A stretch of 64,000 bases of DNA, taken from Gymnogyps californianus (Eukaryota; Chordata; Aves; Accipitriformes; Cathartidae). The translations under genes and the position numbers were made by a program. Below the pieces are notes generated by a model. It saw only the letters and a list, made by a program, of their open reading frames with translations. It made no database searches and had not been told where the DNA came from. Each line of letters starts with the position of its first letter. The stretch's first letter is position 1. Positions 61,799-64,000 of the stretch are shown piece by piece. Location of the stretch: the NCBI RefSeq assembly GCF_018139145.2, contig NC_059478.1:27683001-27747000 (forward strand), written 5' to 3'.

Positions 61799-62057
61799 TG
61801 CCAACAAAATTTGCTGATGACACACTGTGGAATGAATCATTATTATGGAGAAGGCTCTGAATATCGTACAAAAAAAAAAGCAGTGGGATGACTTTGAGGA
61901 CCAGAGTGATAGTAGTCAGATGAAACTCAGCTGCACAAGTGCCAGGTCATGTACTCAGAGCCTAATAAAAAACAATCTCTGCTATAAGCTGAAACCTCAT
62001 CAGCTGGAAATAGATGAAGAGAGACTCTGATGTATTACTTCGCTGAAGTGATTTTTG
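61799..62057 (+). mobile_element. Old CR1/L3-type LINE, RT region, plus strand
   Basis: The bases aaatttgctgatgacac (61807-61823) match the RT block. Next come atgactttgaggaccagagt, agatgaaactcagctgcaca and agtgccaggtcatgtactca, then gctataagctgaaacctcat (61981-62000) and cagctggaaatagatgaaga. All are in family order. Frames are broken. Confidence 0.82.
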
Positions 62058-64000
62058 CTTTCTGGCAGAAAATAGCTCAGAAGTTGGATCTAGTTATTGG
62101 CAAAATTATACTTGCAATATTTCAAAAGTGAAGCATAGGTAGTTTAAATAATTTGAAGAATGTTTGTAAATGGCCAAAAAAAGAACACAAAATTTGGATC
62201 TTTCCAGAGTTTGAATTTTTATAATGCTATTTGTGGGGTTTGGGGTTTTTAGTTTTGTTTTGTGGGTTTTTTCCCTTTTTTTTGTGTGTAATAGAAGAGT
62301 TCCAGTTTCAGCTGCGCAAAATTACTTGAAATGACAATGGCATTAATAAAATCACCTGTTCATTTCTTTGCCAGGTAGTGCTGCACTTCCAGGAATAAAA
62401 AGAAGCTGAACCTTCATTTAGGTGCATAAATGTAGATTTTGGAGGTTAACTTTGTCCTCATTTTGAAAAATTATCTGATGGCATAGACCAACTTGATGTC
62501 TTGAGTAAAAAGTAAGATCTCTGATTTGACTCAAGAAGGTTGGGGTGGAGAAAAAGTAACATAAACCTTTCAAATATGAACACATGCATGTTTTGAAACA
62601 GCGGCTTGGGCTTGGCTCTAGAGCAAATGTTAGAAGCCAGAATGTGATTTGATGTTTCAGGCAAAAAGAAAATTACAGATTCAAGAAAATTCAGCTAATG
62701 ACAAGGAAGGGCAGCAGGTACTTCAGTCCAACCTTCTACTCACTGTTTCAAGTCAAGATAAATGGAGTGGAGAAATAAACAGGCAAAACTTTGACTCCTC
62801 ACCAGAACTGATCTTGGCAACTGATAATGCTGAAACAAAGGCTATGAAAAGCCATGTATTATCATGGCAAAGAAAGAGCCTTTTGCATGCACATTTATTT
62901 CATCAAACTCTAATCTGGGGAAAAGAGGCGGGGGGGGAGGGGGGCGGCACAAGAGGGGGGAAAGAACACAGGTTAAATTGTCCGCAAATGAGTCTCTTGT
63001 TTTCCTGGGAGAATCTATTGCCCTAAAACCCTTGCAAAGCTGAACTGAAGTCATCATTAAGCAAATGCACTGAGCAGGCACAGCAGGAGAACAACTAAAC
63101 AAATATTTATCTCTCCAAGGCTGAATCATATGGGAGTGTTAACAACAGCAACAGCAAAAAGTACAAAGTCTGGAGGGTGGGGGGAAACATCAAAGACTTT
63201 GAAGTTCTTAAATAGGGATATTTGTACAAAATCAACAATAATTCATTACTAAAACACACACATACATTAAAGCTCACGGAAGGACTCTGCTTCCCAGCTT
63301 GTGTGAGAAAATTCAGTGAACAAATAGCTATCGACAGGATTAGGAGGTGCCAAGCAACAAGAATCCAGTTTTAAAAGAGCAGAGCAGGAAGGGTGAAGGA
63401 TTCCACCACTTTCTGGTGGGAAGAAACCCACCAGAAAACTACACCTGGATTTCACACACACTTGGGAGCCTCAAGGTGTGCTGACCCTCTCTCTACATCT
63501 CAGGCATTAGTGGCAGCTTCCCCAGGCCTTCCTATCAAATTTCGTTCCTCCTCCCCATGCTGTGCTGAATACCTTCCATATGACTGGTTTCCCCATTGGG
63601 AATGACAGTGAACAGCCAGGCAGCACAAAGAAATTTGTAAACCAATTGGACCTTATTCAGACATTGCAGCAGACAAAGAGATGTGTGGAAGGAAATAAGA
63701 AAAAAAGTTGCCTGCAAATTCTTTCTGGAGTGGTCTCAAAGCAGAAAAAAAATCCTGGCCCTTGGTCAGACCTCTCAATGTGCCAGAACCCCTGTCTCCA
63801 AGGCAGTCTTGTCTCTTGGCTGGTAAGGACACTCTCTACCACACAGTGTCTCTCCTCAGTGAATTCAACCCCCAGTAGCTAGCTTACAAGCTCAACAGCT
63901 TAGGTAGCTCCTGTATGGCTGAGGGATGCTCTTGGTTTGTCAGCACTGCTCCATCGTCCTGCTAACAACTACTGGAATGAATGCCCTGAACAGTCCATAT
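62058..64000. other. Unique upstream-intron sequence
   Basis: Holds a T/G-rich stretch at 62229-62288 and a G-rich run at 62917-62970. No gene or exon recognised. Confidence 0.45.
62917..62970 (+). repeat. G-rich run, possible G-quadruplex
   Basis: Successive G-runs (G4, G9, G6 and G6) within 54 bp. Confidence 0.8.

Larger units (their letters stand above)
59411..64000 (-). other. AGBL4: AGBL4 intron upstream of the exon (runs off the right edge)
   Basis: This follows from the phase-0 acceptor at 59411. The preceding exon of the family should end with the region just before STSFNRD. No such coding block is visible on the minus strand up to 64000, so this intron is longer than 4.5 kb. It holds two CR1 pieces, a poly-A run and a G-rich run. 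Confidence 0.8.

Noticed and set aside
1..64000. CRISPR array, operon, phage or other prokaryote-like system
   Set aside because: No regularly spaced repeats, no dense coding, and the repeats and exon are vertebrate.

Overview
This window looks like non-coding, mostly intronic DNA from a bird. Two things point to a bird: a CR1 LINE 3' end with the avian-type ATTCTATG tail (8343-8470), and many older CR1/L3 and MIR relics. A short fragment at 51682-51740 resembles an avian endogenous-retrovirus LTR end. I see no bacterial-style operon, tRNA, rRNA, CRISPR array or CpG island, and the species cannot be named from the sequence.

The one coding feature I can defend is a single 163-bp exon on the minus strand (59248-59410). 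Its 54 codons match the end of the catalytic domain of AGBL4 (cytosolic carboxypeptidase 6), a tubulin deglutamylase, and include the catalytic glutamate region (YTLE). The exon has a good 3' splice site with a pyrimidine tract. Its 5' splice site reads GTATCCTTTT, which matches the U12-type (minor spliceosome) consensus rather than the major one. AGBL4 is known for very large introns. The remainder is therefore best read as intron: 59411-64000 upstream of the exon and 1-59247 downstream. I found no second AGBL4 exon, and no sign of BEND5, which in mammals lies inside AGBL4.

Layout. 1-8.2 kb: unique sequence with a 75-nt all-pyrimidine run and MIR relics. 8.2-11 kb: a young CR1 tail and an old antisense CR1/L3 of about 740 bp. 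11-35 kb: mostly unique sequence with scattered MIRs, mononucleotide runs and several TAAT-rich stretches that look like conserved non-coding elements. 35.6-39.4 kb: two plus-strand CR1/L3 relics and a 26-bp exact dispersed repeat. 39.4-43 kb: a relatively GC-rich stretch with a duplicated 19/20-mer. 43-53 kb: MIRs (one unusually CpG-rich), a 16-bp-stem hairpin, a CA microsatellite, a well-preserved CR1/L3 3' end and an LTR fragment. 53-59 kb: unique intron. 59.2-59.4 kb: the exon. 59.4-64 kb: upstream intron with two CR1 pieces in an order that does not fit one simple insertion.

The many open reading frames of 60-170 codons are about what chance gives in 64 kb of this composition, and I do not call them genes. 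I found no convincing undescribed system. The most informative signals are the isolated exon, its minor-class donor, and a few candidate regulatory or structural elements.
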